A stretch of 64,000 nt of DNA, from positions 1 through 64,000 of the forward strand of contig JAGOAS010000016.1 in assembly GCA_017983795.1 (NCBI GenBank), written 5' to 3'. Under the pieces are notes generated by a model, which saw nothing but the letters and a program-made list of their open reading frames with translations, was not told where the DNA came from and made no database searches. The position numbers were made by a program, and so were the translations under genes. Positions 8,584 through 17,908 of this stretch are shown here, piece by piece (the first letter of the stretch is position 1; each line of letters opens with the position of its first letter). Source of the stretch: Piscinibacter sp. (lineage in GTDB: Bacteria; Pseudomonadota; Gammaproteobacteria; Burkholderiales; Burkholderiaceae_C).

Positions 8584-10011
8584 TCATGCCGTTGCCGCCT
8601 CAGCGGCAGCTTCGGGCAGGCGGAGTTGGCCGGAGATCAGGCGCGGCAGCAGCGCGTCCCGAATCTGCGTGAGCGACTGCGCTTGCGCCTGGTTCGCGTG
8701 AATACGCGCCCAGATCGGCGCCACCGTCGCATCGAACGCCGCCTTCACTGCGGGCGGCGGATCCATGACCGGGTAGCTTGGGAAGTGCTTGAGTGCGATG
8801 CGATTGACCGTCGCGCCCTGGATCGTGTGCCGCTCCAACAAGCGCTGGAACGGCGCGGCGATGAACTGGTGAAAGAAGAAGTGGCCGTCGGCCGCGTTCG
8901 GCCGCGGCCGGATCAACGCCAGACGGCGGCCCAGGCAGCAACGCAGGCCCGGTGGCACGAGGGCGAAGAACCCGAGCGTGGCTTCGTAGCTGAACACGAT
9001 GTCGCCGGCCGCCGGCAGCACGCGGCGCGTCCATTGCCCGAAGTCGCTCTCCGCGATGTGCCGTACCTCGCCGAAGTCCAGCCCGGTCCCGGTGAGGTTC
9101 TTGATGCCCAGGAAGACAGGCCCTTCCTCTGATTCCGGCGGGGTTGCGTGGGGTCCGTCGTAGATGCCGTCCACCACGTCACCGACGGGCGCGAACCGCC
9201 AGCCCTTCGGCAACAGACCTTGCGCCGACTCCTCGAACCCTTCCGGAAACAAGGCCGCCGTGGCTTCGTCCATACCGGCCGGGGCGAGGCCTTGGCTCTT
9301 GGCGCGAACGGGATCGAAGTCGATGAACCACGACTTGAACAGCGCCTGCGCGATGGCTTCGAGGGTGGCGTTGGTGTCGTGCAGGAGGGCGATGCGGTCG
9401 TCCAATGGCTGCAGCACATCTACGATGCGATGCTGCTCGGCAATCGCAGGCATACAAACGTGAAACGCCTTGGCCTCGGGGAAGTAGATGGTTTGGTGCG
9501 TTGTGCCGCTGGCGTAGCGAAGGAGAGCCTCTCTCTCGCTGAGCAACACGTACTTGAGGAAGCGATAGTCCAGTTGCGGAGAGCAAACCCAATTCACGAA
9601 GTCTTGGCTCGTCGCCATGTGCCGACCCATGACAACAACGTATCCGACAGACGCTGTCCGCGATAGGCATACCGTGTTAGGAGGCAGTACGCGGGCGGAC
9701 GAGTTCTCAATACCCAGCGCGTTGGTGTACTGCTGCGTCTCAAAGATCTTCGTCCCATGATTGCCAGTAGCGTCACGTATGCCAATCCAAGGAATCGGCC
9801 CACCCCAGTACTCCGGATGCTTTCGGCTGGGGGTATGCCCAGTCTCCAACCGCGCCACGTCGGAAAGCAACGTCCACCGCCAGCCTGGCGGTGGGGTGGA
9901 GGCCGGCTTGCCAACAGAGAGGGCGTAGTCCCCAGGAATCACACCCTTCGACGCGGGACGGCCGCCGGTCTTGGTCACGCTTCCGCCGGAGACAAGCAAA
10001 TCAAAAGTCAT
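8584..10011 (-). CDS. hsdS: Type I restriction enzyme, specificity subunit
   Basis: This protein of about 475 aa carries two target-recognition domains, each followed by a conserved helix (around residues 175-240 and 420-465). This is the normal layout of HsdS, which sets the bipartite recognition sequence for methylation and cleavage. I place the start at the ATG at 10011, which overlaps the hsdM stop by 11 bp. A GTG 12 bases upstream is the alternative. The protein assembles with two HsdM subunits, and with HsdR for restriction. The recognition sequence cannot be read from the protein. Confidence 0.92.
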   Translation of the reverse strand: MTFDLLVSGGSVTKTGGRPASKGVIPGDYALSVGKPASTPPPGWRWTLLSDVARLETGHTPSRKHPEYWGGPIPWIGIRDATGNHGTKIFETQQYTNALGIENSSARVLPPNTVCLSRTASVGYVVVMGRHMATSQDFVNWVCSPQLDYRFLKYVLLSEREALLRYASGTTHQTIYFPEAKAFHVCMPAIAEQHRIVDVLQPLDDRIALLHDTNATLEAIAQALFKSWFIDFDPVRAKSQGLAPAGMDEATAALFPEGFEESAQGLLPKGWRFAPVGDVVDGIYDGPHATPPESEEGPVFLGIKNLTGTGLDFGEVRHIAESDFGQWTRRVLPAAGDIVFSYEATLGFFALVPPGLRCCLGRRLALIRPRPNAADGHFFFHQFIAAPFQRLLERHTIQGATVNRIALKHFPSYPVMDPPPAVKAAFDATVAPIWARIHANQAQAQSLTQIRDALLPRLISGQLRLPEAAAEAATA

Positions 10012-11554
10012 ACCCAAGTCCACCCAGCCGCCGCCGAATCACCGCATCCAGCTCGGCCCCCTTTGCCATCTGCTCCCCCAGCTTCTCGGTCAGCGCCTGC
10101 ATCTTGGCCTCGAAGCCCTCTCCATCGTCCTCGACAGCTTCCGCGCCCACGTAGCGCCCAGGCGTCAGCACATGCCCGTGCTCGGCAATCTCGGCGAGCT
10201 TCACGCTGCGGCAGTATCCCGGCGTGTCAGCGTACTCCCCCGCGCCCGCATCACCGCGCCATGCCGCCACCGTGCCGGCGATGCGCTCGATCACCTCGTC
10301 CTTCAGCTCGCACTGCACCCGGCTGATCATGGTCGCCAGCTTGCGCGCGTCGATGAACAGCACCTCGCCCCGGCGTTGCGGCCTGTCCTTCACCAGGAAC
10401 CACAGGCAAGCCGGGATCTGCGTGTTGAAGAAGAGCTGTCCCGGCAGCGCGATCATCACTTCCACCACGTCGGCATCGACCATCGCCGCGCGGATCTGGA
10501 CTTCGTTGTTCTGGCTGCTGCTCATGCTGCCGTTGGCCAGCACGATACCGGCGCGGCCACCGGGCTTCAGGTGCCACAGCATGTGCTGCAGCCAGGCGTA
10601 GTTGGCGTTGCCCTGCGGCGGGTCGCCGTACTCCCAGCGCGCATCGCCCGACAGGCTGGCGTGCCACCAGTCGCTGATGTTGAACGGCGGGTTGGCCAGG
10701 ATGAAGTCGGCGCGCAGGTCGGGGAACTGGTTCTTGGTGAAGGTGTCGGCCGGCTCGCGGCCGAGGTTGAAGTCGATGCCGCGGATGGCCAGGTTCATCG
10801 CGGCCAGCCGCCAGGTGGTGGGGTTGGCCTCCTGGCCGAATATGGCCACGTCACCCAACTTGCCACCATGGCTGAGGATGAACTCCTCGCTCTGCACGAA
10901 CATGCCGCCGCTGCCGCAGCACGGGTCGTACACCTTGCCGTGGTGCGGCGCCAGCACGGCCACCAGCGTCTTGACGATGCTGCGTGGCGTGTAGAACTGG
11001 CCGCCGCGCTTGCCCTCGGCGCTGGCGAACATGCCGAGGAAGTATTCGTAAACCTGGCCCAACACGTCGCGTGCGGTAGCGGCACTCTCGCCGAAGCCGA
11101 TGGTGGAGATCAGGTCCACCAGTTCGCCCAGCTTGCCGTCGGGCAACTGCGCGCGGGCGAAGCGCTTGTCGAGGATGCCCTTGAGCTTGGGGTTCTCGGC
11201 CTCGATGAGGCTCAGCGCGTCGTCGATGCGCTTGCCGATGTCCGTCTGCTTGGCTGCGGCGCGGATGGCCTCCCAGCGCGCCGCCTCGGGCACCCAGAAG
11301 ACATTGGCTTCGCGGTAGTAGTCGCGGTCTTCCAGCTCGGCGGCGATGTCGGCCGGCGTGGCGTTGTCGAGGTGGTACTCGTCGGCCGGGTCAGCGAAGC
11401 GCGCCGTCAGTTCGGTGCGGCGGGCCTGGAAGGTGTCGGAGATGTACTTCAGGAAGATCAGGCCCAGCACCAGGTGCTTGTACTCGGCCGCGTCCATGTT
11501 GGCGCGCAGCTTGTCGGCGGTGGCCCAGAGGGTCTTCTTGATGTCGTCGATCAT
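10001..11554 (-). CDS. hsdM: Type I restriction enzyme, N6-adenine methylase subunit
   Basis: This 517-aa protein is a complete HsdM. It has an N-terminal helical domain (residues 1-150), the GGQFYTP lead-in at 184-190, the AdoMet loop DPCCGSGG at 210-217 and the catalytic NPPF motif at 288-291. It methylates the host's recognition sites and forms the core of the R-M complex with HsdS. It is the first gene of the locus. Its upstream region was entered by an IS630-family element whose end lies 228 bp from the start codon, so its original promoter may be altered. Confidence 0.95.
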   Translation of the reverse strand: MIDDIKKTLWATADKLRANMDAAEYKHLVLGLIFLKYISDTFQARRTELTARFADPADEYHLDNATPADIAAELEDRDYYREANVFWVPEAARWEAIRAAAKQTDIGKRIDDALSLIEAENPKLKGILDKRFARAQLPDGKLGELVDLISTIGFGESAATARDVLGQVYEYFLGMFASAEGKRGGQFYTPRSIVKTLVAVLAPHHGKVYDPCCGSGGMFVQSEEFILSHGGKLGDVAIFGQEANPTTWRLAAMNLAIRGIDFNLGREPADTFTKNQFPDLRADFILANPPFNISDWWHASLSGDARWEYGDPPQGNANYAWLQHMLWHLKPGGRAGIVLANGSMSSSQNNEVQIRAAMVDADVVEVMIALPGQLFFNTQIPACLWFLVKDRPQRRGEVLFIDARKLATMISRVQCELKDEVIERIAGTVAAWRGDAGAGEYADTPGYCRSVKLAEIAEHGHVLTPGRYVGAEAVEDDGEGFEAKMQALTEKLGEQMAKGAELDAVIRRRLGGLGYDF

Positions 11555-11782
11555 TCGGGCTTGTCTTCTTGTGCTGCCGGTGCGGGTGAACGGCGAGGCA
11601 GTCTAGCAACGCCGGGAGCCGGCCCGAGGGGCTTGGCGGCCCATTTCCGAGGCTTGGCCCGGTCGAAATGTCCGGCTGCCATGGGACTTGCCTTCGGCCA
11701 GCGAGCACCTCGCCCGGGCCCTGCTACCGCACACGTCGGAGCACGACGCCGCCCCATTCTGCGAGCCTCGTCCGCGCCCAAC

Positions 11783-12962
11783 TAGTGTAGTGCGCGCAAA
11801 GTCATAGAACGTATTCGCGTCGGCATACTCCAATGGCCCAGGAGGTGGGCGATGCGGGTTGCCAAGACGATCGAGTTGGATGCGCAGACGGAGCGGGAGC
11901 TTCGGGTGCTGTCGCATCGCAAGCGCATCGAAGTGCGGCTGCAGCAGCGTGCGCGCATCGTGCTGCTGGCGGCCAAGGGGATGCAGAACAAGGACATCGC
12001 CGCGGACGTTGGCCTGGACCGGCGGCAGGTGGCCCTCTGGCGAGGCCGCTTTCTCGAAGGTGGGATCAAGGCGTTGAGCAAGGACGCTCCGCGTTCTGGG
12101 CGCCCGGCCAGCGTGATGGCCGAGATGGAGTCGCGCATCGTGCAGGCCACGCTGCACGAGAAGCCGGCCAACGCCACGCACTGGAGCACGCGTACGCTGG
12201 CCGAGCACCTGGGTGTCGGTGCGACGACCGTGCGTACCGCCTGGCGCAACAACGGCTTGAAGCCGCACCTGAGCCGTACCTTCAAGGTCTCGCGCGACCC
12301 CCGCTTCGAGGACAAGCTGCTCGACGTGGTGGGCCTGTACCTGAACCCGCCCGAGCATGCCCTGGTGCTCAGCTGCGACGAGAAGAGCCAGATCCAGGCG
12401 CTCAACCGCACGCAGCCCGGTCTGCCCATAAAGGCTGGGCGCGCGGGCACCGTCACCCACGACTACAAGCGCCATGGCACGACCACGCTGTTCGCGGCGC
12501 TGAACACGCTGGACGGCCGCGTGATCTCGATGTGCCAGCCGCGGCACCGGCACGAGGAGTGGCTGAAGTTCCTTCGCCTGATCGACCGCAAGACGCCCAA
12601 GGGTCTGACGCTGCACCTGGTCGTGGACAACTACGCCACGCACAGCCACCCCGAGGTTCAGGCCTGGCTGGCCAAGCACCCGCGCTTCGTCATGCACTTC
12701 ACCCCGACCGGCGCGTCGTGGTTGAACATGGTCGAGCGCTTCTTCCGCGACATCACCGAAAAGCGCATCCGCCGCGACAGCTTCACCAGCGTGCCCGAGC
12801 TCGAACTGGCCATCGACCTGTATGTCGCGCAGCACAACATCGAGCCCAAGCCCTTCATCTGGACCGCCAGTGCCTCGGACATCTTGGCCAAGGTCACTCG
12901 TGCAAAGGCAGCCCTGGCGGCAAGCTCAAGATAAGTACAGAACAGCGCGGCGCACCACACTA
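11783..12962 (+). mobile_element. IS630-family insertion sequence
   Basis: The element runs from TA to TA and carries imperfect terminal inverted repeats. The left end reads TAGTGTAGTGCGC, and the complemented right end reads TAGTGTGGTGCGC. Both junctions lie in CTAG, the NTAN-type target duplicated as TA by IS630 elements. It holds a single transposase gene read away from hsdM. The intact open frame and near-matching ends suggest a complete copy about 1.18 kb long. Confidence 0.85.
11852..12934 (+). CDS. IS630-family transposase
   Basis: This 360-aa DDE transposase has an N-terminal helix-turn-helix region (residues 20-75) and a Tc1/mariner-like catalytic core. The catalytic acids appear as D176 (CDEKSQ), D259 (VVDNYATH) and E295 (WLNMVERFF). 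It is uninterrupted. It lies alone between the terminal repeats and is transcribed opposite to the R-M genes. Its role is excision and reinsertion of the element. Confidence 0.95.
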   Translation: MRVAKTIELDAQTERELRVLSHRKRIEVRLQQRARIVLLAAKGMQNKDIAADVGLDRRQVALWRGRFLEGGIKALSKDAPRSGRPASVMAEMESRIVQATLHEKPANATHWSTRTLAEHLGVGATTVRTAWRNNGLKPHLSRTFKVSRDPRFEDKLLDVVGLYLNPPEHALVLSCDEKSQIQALNRTQPGLPIKAGRAGTVTHDYKRHGTTTLFAALNTLDGRVISMCQPRHRHEEWLKFLRLIDRKTPKGLTLHLVVDNYATHSHPEVQAWLAKHPRFVMHFTPTGASWLNMVERFFRDITEKRIRRDSFTSVPELELAIDLYVAQHNIEPKPFIWTASASDILAKVTRAKAALAASSR

Positions 12963-13885
12963 GAGGCATGGCAGAAGAAGGTCAAGCCCGAGGGGAAGAC
13001 GGCATCGTCAGTGCTGCACGGCGTCTTGTCGCACCTAATTGCATCTCTGCCCGGATCAAGTGGTCGGTTCCTGCCCGATGAACATGCGCCGCGTTTTCGG
13101 CGCTGTTGACATCACACACGCGCTTGCGTTCAACTCTCAATCAGCCCTGCGGTGCCTGCAGCAGGACGTCAAGTCAACAGCAGGCCGGACGCTGCCACCG
13201 AGCGCTCAGACGCTGAAGCAGCCGTTAGCGGTCGTGACCCGCACTTCCATCGCGTAGCCTGCTTAGACGAGTTACGCGGCCGTGCAAGACGCGGCCCCCA
13301 TCCCTCTGATTGATCCGCATCCCCGAGATGCGATGCGCTGCCAGGCTCGCCCGCGAGCACCTGCGGCCACACCCCGCAATGCGTTCGCGTTGCGATCCCT
13401 GAATTCCCTCGTCACGGCCACTGCCCTTGCGGGCGTTCGGCCGGCACGCGCTGCAATTGCGCAGCATGCCGGCCGAAGACCACCATGACCCTGCACGCCC
13501 TCGGTGGAAGGGGGCGCGTCCAGCAGGAGCCGAGGGATCAACTCTGCTTGCCCACTGCATGACCAGTTGAACCTGGTCGCCACCGCAGCCCCGACTTCGA
13601 AGTCAGGCGGCTGCGCGGTCTGCGCCATGAGCGCATCGATGACCTCGCGCGGAAACGCGCGCGTGTCGTCCGGGCAGCTTCCGATTTTTTAAGACCTCCA
13701 GCGGCCGGCTCGGCCGCACTTTTGGACGAACCCTTCCGGCATCGAGGCCCGCTGGATGTGGACACCGCTCTTCGCCTCCGCGCCGCTTCGAGACGGAACA
13801 CCTTGAGGTGGCGCGCCCCAACGCCGTGTTCCAGGTAGGCCATCGACCCCGGCTGGCTCCCTGGGTCAACCACTTGGAGATCGAT
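12963..13885. other. 923-bp stretch with no convincing gene
   Basis: Between the IS630 element and the first recombinase I see only short overlapping frames, with no domain match and no clear ribosome sites. A minus-strand frame of about 118 codons (13272-13628) is the best candidate. It lacks a family resemblance and its codon pattern is uneven. The stretch may contain decayed gene remnants or island control sequence. Confidence 0.5.
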
Positions 13886-15022
13886 ATGGGTTCGAAGACA
13901 AGACAACGCGGCAGGCACGAGCTGCGCAAGCAAGCAGGTGAAGGACGTGACCCCGCTGCGGTGCTGGCGTCGCTGCCGATCGGCACGAGCGACTGGAAGC
14001 GTGTGCTGGACGCCATCGTCAAGCAGCACAACAGCCAGCACGCCAAGCTGTACAAGGTGGTGTCCTTCAAGACCATGAGGGACCGCGAGTACTTCTACTT
14101 CAGCTTCTTCAACGAACTGCGCACTCACACGACGTTCCGGGAGGCCGACCCGCGCGTCCTCAAGCAGCGCCATGTGCAGGCGGTGGTAGCGCGCTGGCTG
14201 CAGCGCGACATGGCCACCGCCAGCATCCACAACTACCTGTCCTTCCTGCGCACCTTCGCGGGCTGGATCGGGCGGCCCGGCCTGGTGCGCGAGGTGGCCT
14301 TCTACGTCGGACCCGATTCGCCGCACGTGCACCGCAAACAGGTGGCGGTGGAAGACCGCAGCTGGACGGCCCATGGTGTCGACATCGAAGCCAAGATCGC
14401 CGAGGTGGCCGCCTTCGACCCGTGGGTCGGCCTGCAGTTGGAGATCTGCTACCGGTTCGGTGCCCGGCCCAAGGAGGCACGGCACTTCCGGCCACACGGC
14501 GCGCTGATCCCTCGGGAGCTGGCCTTCGAGCGCGACGCCGCGGCCTACCCGGAGTGCGAGGAGTTCGTGCGCTTCGCCCAAGGCACGAAGGGTGGACGCC
14601 CGCGCGACGAGCCGCTGCAAACCGAAGAGCAGCGCGAGTTGCTCACGCGGCTGCAGTCCGTCGTCGCCAAGGGCTGGTACGTGGGTGAGCCGGGTCGCAC
14701 GGCAGCACAGAACCAGGACCGCTTCTATAACGTGCTTCGGCGGTTCGGCATCACTCGCAACGCGCTGGGCGTGACGGCGCACGGCCTGCGGCACCAGTCG
14801 GCGAACGATGGCTACGAGGCTGACACCGGTGCACCCTCCCCGGTGCGCGGCCAGCATGAGCGCCCGGAGAACGATGCCGATGCGCGCTACCGGACGGCCA
14901 TTCGCCTGGGTCACTCGCGTCTGCGTTCCAGCACGTTCTATGTCGGCACGATGGGCAAGGCGGGCCAGGCCGATGCGCCCGCGTGCGCGCCCGAGGGCGC
15001 ACCTGTGGAGCAGTCGTCATGA
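13886..15022 (+). CDS. Tyrosine recombinase (integrase-like), first of two
   Basis: This 378-aa protein has a SAM-like N-terminal core-binding part (residues 1-140) and a catalytic part. The latter shows the tyrosine-recombinase residues R in RFGARPKEARHF, HGLRH, LGHS and a final tyrosine in STFYVG. The ATG at 13886 is chosen because a GGAG ribosome site lies 6 bases upstream and the sequence before it is not conserved-looking. It resembles integrases of the Integrase_1 type found in integrative elements. Its stop overlaps the ATG of the next small gene (ATGA), so these genes form a unit with the second integrase. Confidence 0.85.
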   Translation: MGSKTRQRGRHELRKQAGEGRDPAAVLASLPIGTSDWKRVLDAIVKQHNSQHAKLYKVVSFKTMRDREYFYFSFFNELRTHTTFREADPRVLKQRHVQAVVARWLQRDMATASIHNYLSFLRTFAGWIGRPGLVREVAFYVGPDSPHVHRKQVAVEDRSWTAHGVDIEAKIAEVAAFDPWVGLQLEICYRFGARPKEARHFRPHGALIPRELAFERDAAAYPECEEFVRFAQGTKGGRPRDEPLQTEEQRELLTRLQSVVAKGWYVGEPGRTAAQNQDRFYNVLRRFGITRNALGVTAHGLRHQSANDGYEADTGAPSPVRGQHERPENDADARYRTAIRLGHSRLRSSTFYVGTMGKAGQADAPACAPEGAPVEQSS

Positions 15023-15402
15023 GCCGCGGCCTACCCCTGTCCGAAGCCATGGCGCACGTCGGCCTGAAGCGCCGAACCTTCGACAGCCTGATCCGCCCAC
15101 GCGTCACGCCAATCCGCGTCGGCACCAGCCTCATCTTCGACGTGCACGACCTCGATCGCGCCTTCGACGAGTTGAAGTCGGCCTCGCAGGCGCCGGACAC
15201 CTCTGCCAGCGTCGCCGAGCCGGCGCAGAATGTGCGCAGGAACGGACGGCCCATTCCACAGAAAGGAGTTGAATCATGGGCCGATCAACACGGGGGATCC
15301 ACCCCGACGAAGGCGGTACCTGGCAGGTCGACAAGATCTGGCGCGGCACTCGATTTCGCCAGCGCGGTTTCACAAGTGCTGGCGAAGCGCAGGCCTGGCT
15401 GA
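15019..15402 (+). CDS. Small helix-turn-helix protein, possible excisionase
   Basis: This 127-aa protein begins with a MerR/excisionase-like DNA-binding region (residues 5-55, around VGLKRRTFDSLI and FDVHDLDRAFDEL). The rest is low complexity. It starts within the stop of the upstream recombinase. Its last 42 codons overlap the start of the downstream integrase in another frame, so expression of the two may be coupled. Such proteins usually bind attachment sites and bias a recombinase toward excision. The overlapping tail may be dispensable. Confidence 0.6.
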   Translation: MSRGLPLSEAMAHVGLKRRTFDSLIRPRVTPIRVGTSLIFDVHDLDRAFDELKSASQAPDTSASVAEPAQNVRRNGRPIPQKGVESWADQHGGSTPTKAVPGRSTRSGAALDFASAVSQVLAKRRPG

Positions 15403-16502
15403 TCAAGCAGCTCGAAGAGCTGCGCACCGTGACGCTTCACGGTGCGCGGCCCAAGCGCACGTTTGATCAGGCTGCGGCGCACTACGTGACGATCTTCCAG
15501 GACAAGGTATCCATCGAAACCGAGACCTCTTGGCTCAAGAGCGTGATGCCACACATCGGCCCTCTCCAGTTGAACCAGGTGCACGACGGCACCCTGGCGC
15601 CCTACGTTGCAAAACGTCTGGCCCAGGGCCGTTCGCACAAGACCGTGAACAGCGGGCTGGGCATCGTCCGCCGGATCCTGAATCTGGCGGCGAAGTCCTG
15701 GCGCGACGAGAACGGCATGACCTGGCTGGAGCATGCGCCGGCAATCACGATGCTGCCGCTGGTGGGCCACCAGCGCGAACCGCAGCCCCTGAGCTGGGGC
15801 CAGCAGCGCAAACTGCTGCCCTTGTTGCCGGACCACCTGGCGCACATGGCGTTGTTCGACCTGAACACCGGCGTGCGCGACGACGTGGTCTGCAACCTGC
15901 GCTGGGACTGGGAGATCCAGGTGCCGGAACTCGGCATCTCGGTCTTCGAGGTGCCGCGGGAGCACGTGAAGGGCCGGCGCCGGCCGCGTGTGGTGGTGTG
16001 CAACAGCGTGGCGCAGTCGATCATCGAATCGCAGCGCGGCAAGCACGAGGAATTCGTCTTCGTGTGGCGCCGCGAGCGCGTGAAGAACGTCGACGACGCA
16101 CCGTTGATGCCCTACCGGCCGATCCAGACGATGCACAACACCGCGTGGCAGCGGGCACGACGTGAGGCCGGCATGCCCGACCTGCACGTGCACGACCTGC
16201 GCCACACCGTGGGCATGCGCCTTCGGGAAGCGGGTGTGCCGGAGAGCACGGTGGCCGACATCCTCTGGCACAGCAATGCGTCGATGACGCGCCACTACAG
16301 CGTGGCGCAGATCGTCGAGCTGCACGCGGCGCTGGAGAAGATCAAGGAAGACTCAGGCCGCTGGAACAAGAGCCTGGCGACCTTGCGGCGCGAGCATGAA
16401 GAGGCGAAGCGGGTGGCACTGGGGGGCGAAAGTCACCCAAAGTCACCCAAAAGTCACCCAGCAAAGAAAAACGGGTTAGCCCTTGCGGAGCTAACCCGTT
16501 GA
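15276..16502 (+). CDS. Island integrase (tyrosine recombinase) next to tRNA-Arg
   Basis: This 408-aa XerC/phage-type integrase has an N-terminal arm-binding region (residues 1-60), a core-binding domain (60-160) and the catalytic domain with R in TGVRDD, HDLRH, the WHS box and the nucleophile tyrosine in RHYSV. A strong GAAAGGAG ribosome site precedes the ATG. The gene points at the 3' end of a tRNA gene 15 bp beyond its stop, the usual layout for an integrase in its own island. Its last dozen codons run through the inverted repeat that serves as the tRNA terminator on the other strand, so the C-terminal tail is probably specified by the attachment region. Confidence 0.92.
   Translation: MGRSTRGIHPDEGGTWQVDKIWRGTRFRQRGFTSAGEAQAWLIKQLEELRTVTLHGARPKRTFDQAAAHYVTIFQDKVSIETETSWLKSVMPHIGPLQLNQVHDGTLAPYVAKRLAQGRSHKTVNSGLGIVRRILNLAAKSWRDENGMTWLEHAPAITMLPLVGHQREPQPLSWGQQRKLLPLLPDHLAHMALFDLNTGVRDDVVCNLRWDWEIQVPELGISVFEVPREHVKGRRRPRVVVCNSVAQSIIESQRGKHEEFVFVWRRERVKNVDDAPLMPYRPIQTMHNTAWQRARREAGMPDLHVHDLRHTVGMRLREAGVPESTVADILWHSNASMTRHYSVAQIVELHAALEKIKEDSGRWNKSLATLRREHEEAKRVALGGESHPKSPKSHPAKKNGLALAELTR
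16431..16460 (+). repeat. Three direct repeats near the integrase end
   Basis: AGTCACCCA occurs at 16431-16439, 16441-16449 and 16452-16460, a spacing of 10 to 11 bp or one helical turn. The copies lie within the integrase coding end, next to the presumed attachment site. This arrangement fits arm-type binding sites for an integrase or excisionase. They also encode the Ser/His/Pro-rich tail of the protein. Confidence 0.6.
16463..16500 (-). terminator. Rho-independent terminator of tRNA-Arg
   Basis: An 11-bp perfect stem (16470-16480 with 16490-16500) around a 9-base loop is followed on the minus strand by a TTTTTCTTT run. It begins 17 bp downstream of the tRNA 3' end and would end that transcript. 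On the plus strand the same bases form the final codons of the integrase. Confidence 0.85.
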
Positions 16503-16517
16503 TCTAGAACGATGTTC

Positions 16518-16594
16518 TGGCGCGGCTGGCAGGATTCGAACCCACGACCCCTTGGTTCGTAGCCAAGTACTCTATCCAACTGAGCTACAGCCGC
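16518..16594 (-). tRNA. tRNA-Arg (anticodon ACG)
   Basis: The minus strand folds as a 77-nt cloverleaf with a GCGGCTG/CAGCCGC acceptor stem, encoded CCA, the T-loop GTTCGAATC and an anticodon arm with loop CTACGAA. This gives anticodon ACG for CGN arginine codons. The gene lies downstream of hemY, 40 bp away, and its 3' end borders the mobile island. This is the likely integration site. Confidence 0.97.
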
Positions 16595-16634
16595 GCGAGC
16601 CGCACAGTATAGCAGGCTTTGCGCGGCGTCCCGC

Positions 16635-17882
16635 TCAGGCCAGGATGGCGGCGGATTCGTAGGCGCGCGCGGCGCGTTCGCTGTCGCCTTCCTCGGCCGC
16701 GATGCGCGCCAGCGTGAGCCAGGCCTTGCGGCGCGCCGAGGCGCGCAGCGTGGTGTCGGCGGCGGCGTCCTCGAGCAGGCGGCGCGCCTTGCCCCACAGC
16801 TGGCGCTCGGCCAGCGCCATGCCGACGGCGAAGCCCATCGCCGGCTCGCGTGCATAGGCCTGCGCCGCCGCTTCGAGGCGCGGCAGCCATTCGACGCCCA
16901 GCCCCGGCGTGGCATCGGCCAGCGCCAGCGCCAGCACGGCGCGTTCGTCGGCGCCCAGTTCGGCGAGCCGGTCCCAGAAGGGGCGCAGCCAGCCGCGCGC
17001 TTCCTCGCCGGCGCCGAAACCCGCCGCGCGGCTCGAGGCGCGCGCGGCCACGAAGGCATCGCGGCGGTCGAGCGCATCGAGCTGCGTCCAGACGCGGCGC
17101 AGCTGCTCCACGTCGCGCGCGGTGTCGAGCGATTCGAAGGCCAGCGAGCGCAGCAGGCCCTGCGCCGCTCCCTTGGAGAAGCCCTGGTGCTTGGCCAGCA
17201 GCCGCGCGGTCTTGAGCGCCTCCTGCGGCTGCTGCCCCAGGCGCGTGGCCTGCAGGCGCAGCCGCAGCGCGTGGGTGCGGCGCGCCACGCCGGTGGGCAG
17301 CGCGCTCAGCAGTTCGAGGGCGCGGCCGGCATCCCTATCGTCCAGCGCCCACTCGGCGGCGAGCAGGCGCGCGCCCTCCTCGGCGGCGCGCGCCGAGGAG
17401 CTCTCGCGCGCCAGCTCGAGCGCGCGCTCGATGGCACGGTCGCGGCCGGCGCGATCCTGCAGGCGGTGCGCGCTGCCGGCGGCGAGCAGGTGGCCGAGCA
17501 CGCTGAACTCGTGGTCCTGCACGAGCTCGGGGGTGTCGGCCTGGATCGTCAGGGCGCGCTGCGCGGCCTTCTGCGCGCGGCTGTAGCGGCCGCCGAAATA
17601 CTGCGAGAGCGCCTCGCGCAGCGAGGCCTGGGCGGCGCGGTCGCGCCGCGAGACGCGCCACTCGCGTGCGCGCTGCGGCAGCCCGACCAGCGCATTGATC
17701 GCGTTGAAGGCCGTCACCAGCAGCGCGCACAGCACGGCCAGCAGGATCAGGAAGAAGTTGAGCGAGACGTCGAGCCGCTGGCCGGCCCAGTAGATGCTCA
17801 CCAGGCCGTCGTTGCCGCCCAGCGTGGTCGCGGCGACCACGGCGACGACGAACAGCAGCACGAACCAGATGACCGCACGCAT
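16635..17882 (-). CDS. hemY: HemY-like membrane protein of haem biosynthesis operon
   Basis: This 415-aa protein has two N-terminal membrane helices (about residues 3-22 and 38-62) followed by a long helical TPR-rich cytoplasmic region. It is the proteobacterial HemY type found at the end of hemCDX operons. It is not protoporphyrinogen oxidase, and its exact role in haem synthesis is unsettled. It starts 26 bp after hemX and is the last gene of the minus-strand unit before tRNA-Arg. Confidence 0.88.
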   Translation of the reverse strand: MRAVIWFVLLFVVAVVAATTLGGNDGLVSIYWAGQRLDVSLNFFLILLAVLCALLVTAFNAINALVGLPQRAREWRVSRRDRAAQASLREALSQYFGGRYSRAQKAAQRALTIQADTPELVQDHEFSVLGHLLAAGSAHRLQDRAGRDRAIERALELARESSSARAAEEGARLLAAEWALDDRDAGRALELLSALPTGVARRTHALRLRLQATRLGQQPQEALKTARLLAKHQGFSKGAAQGLLRSLAFESLDTARDVEQLRRVWTQLDALDRRDAFVAARASSRAAGFGAGEEARGWLRPFWDRLAELGADERAVLALALADATPGLGVEWLPRLEAAAQAYAREPAMGFAVGMALAERQLWGKARRLLEDAAADTTLRASARRKAWLTLARIAAEEGDSERAARAYESAAILA

Positions 17883-17908
17883 CGCCGGCTCGCCTTCTTC
17901 GCTTCCGA

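Noticed and set aside
13198-13240. attC-like GTTAGCG box in the island gap
   Set aside because: No matching palindromic arm or associated gene stop; probably chance.
13272-13628. Minus-strand 118-codon frame in the island gap
   Set aside because: No family resemblance, several overlapping alternatives and no ribosome site; more likely decayed or non-coding sequence.
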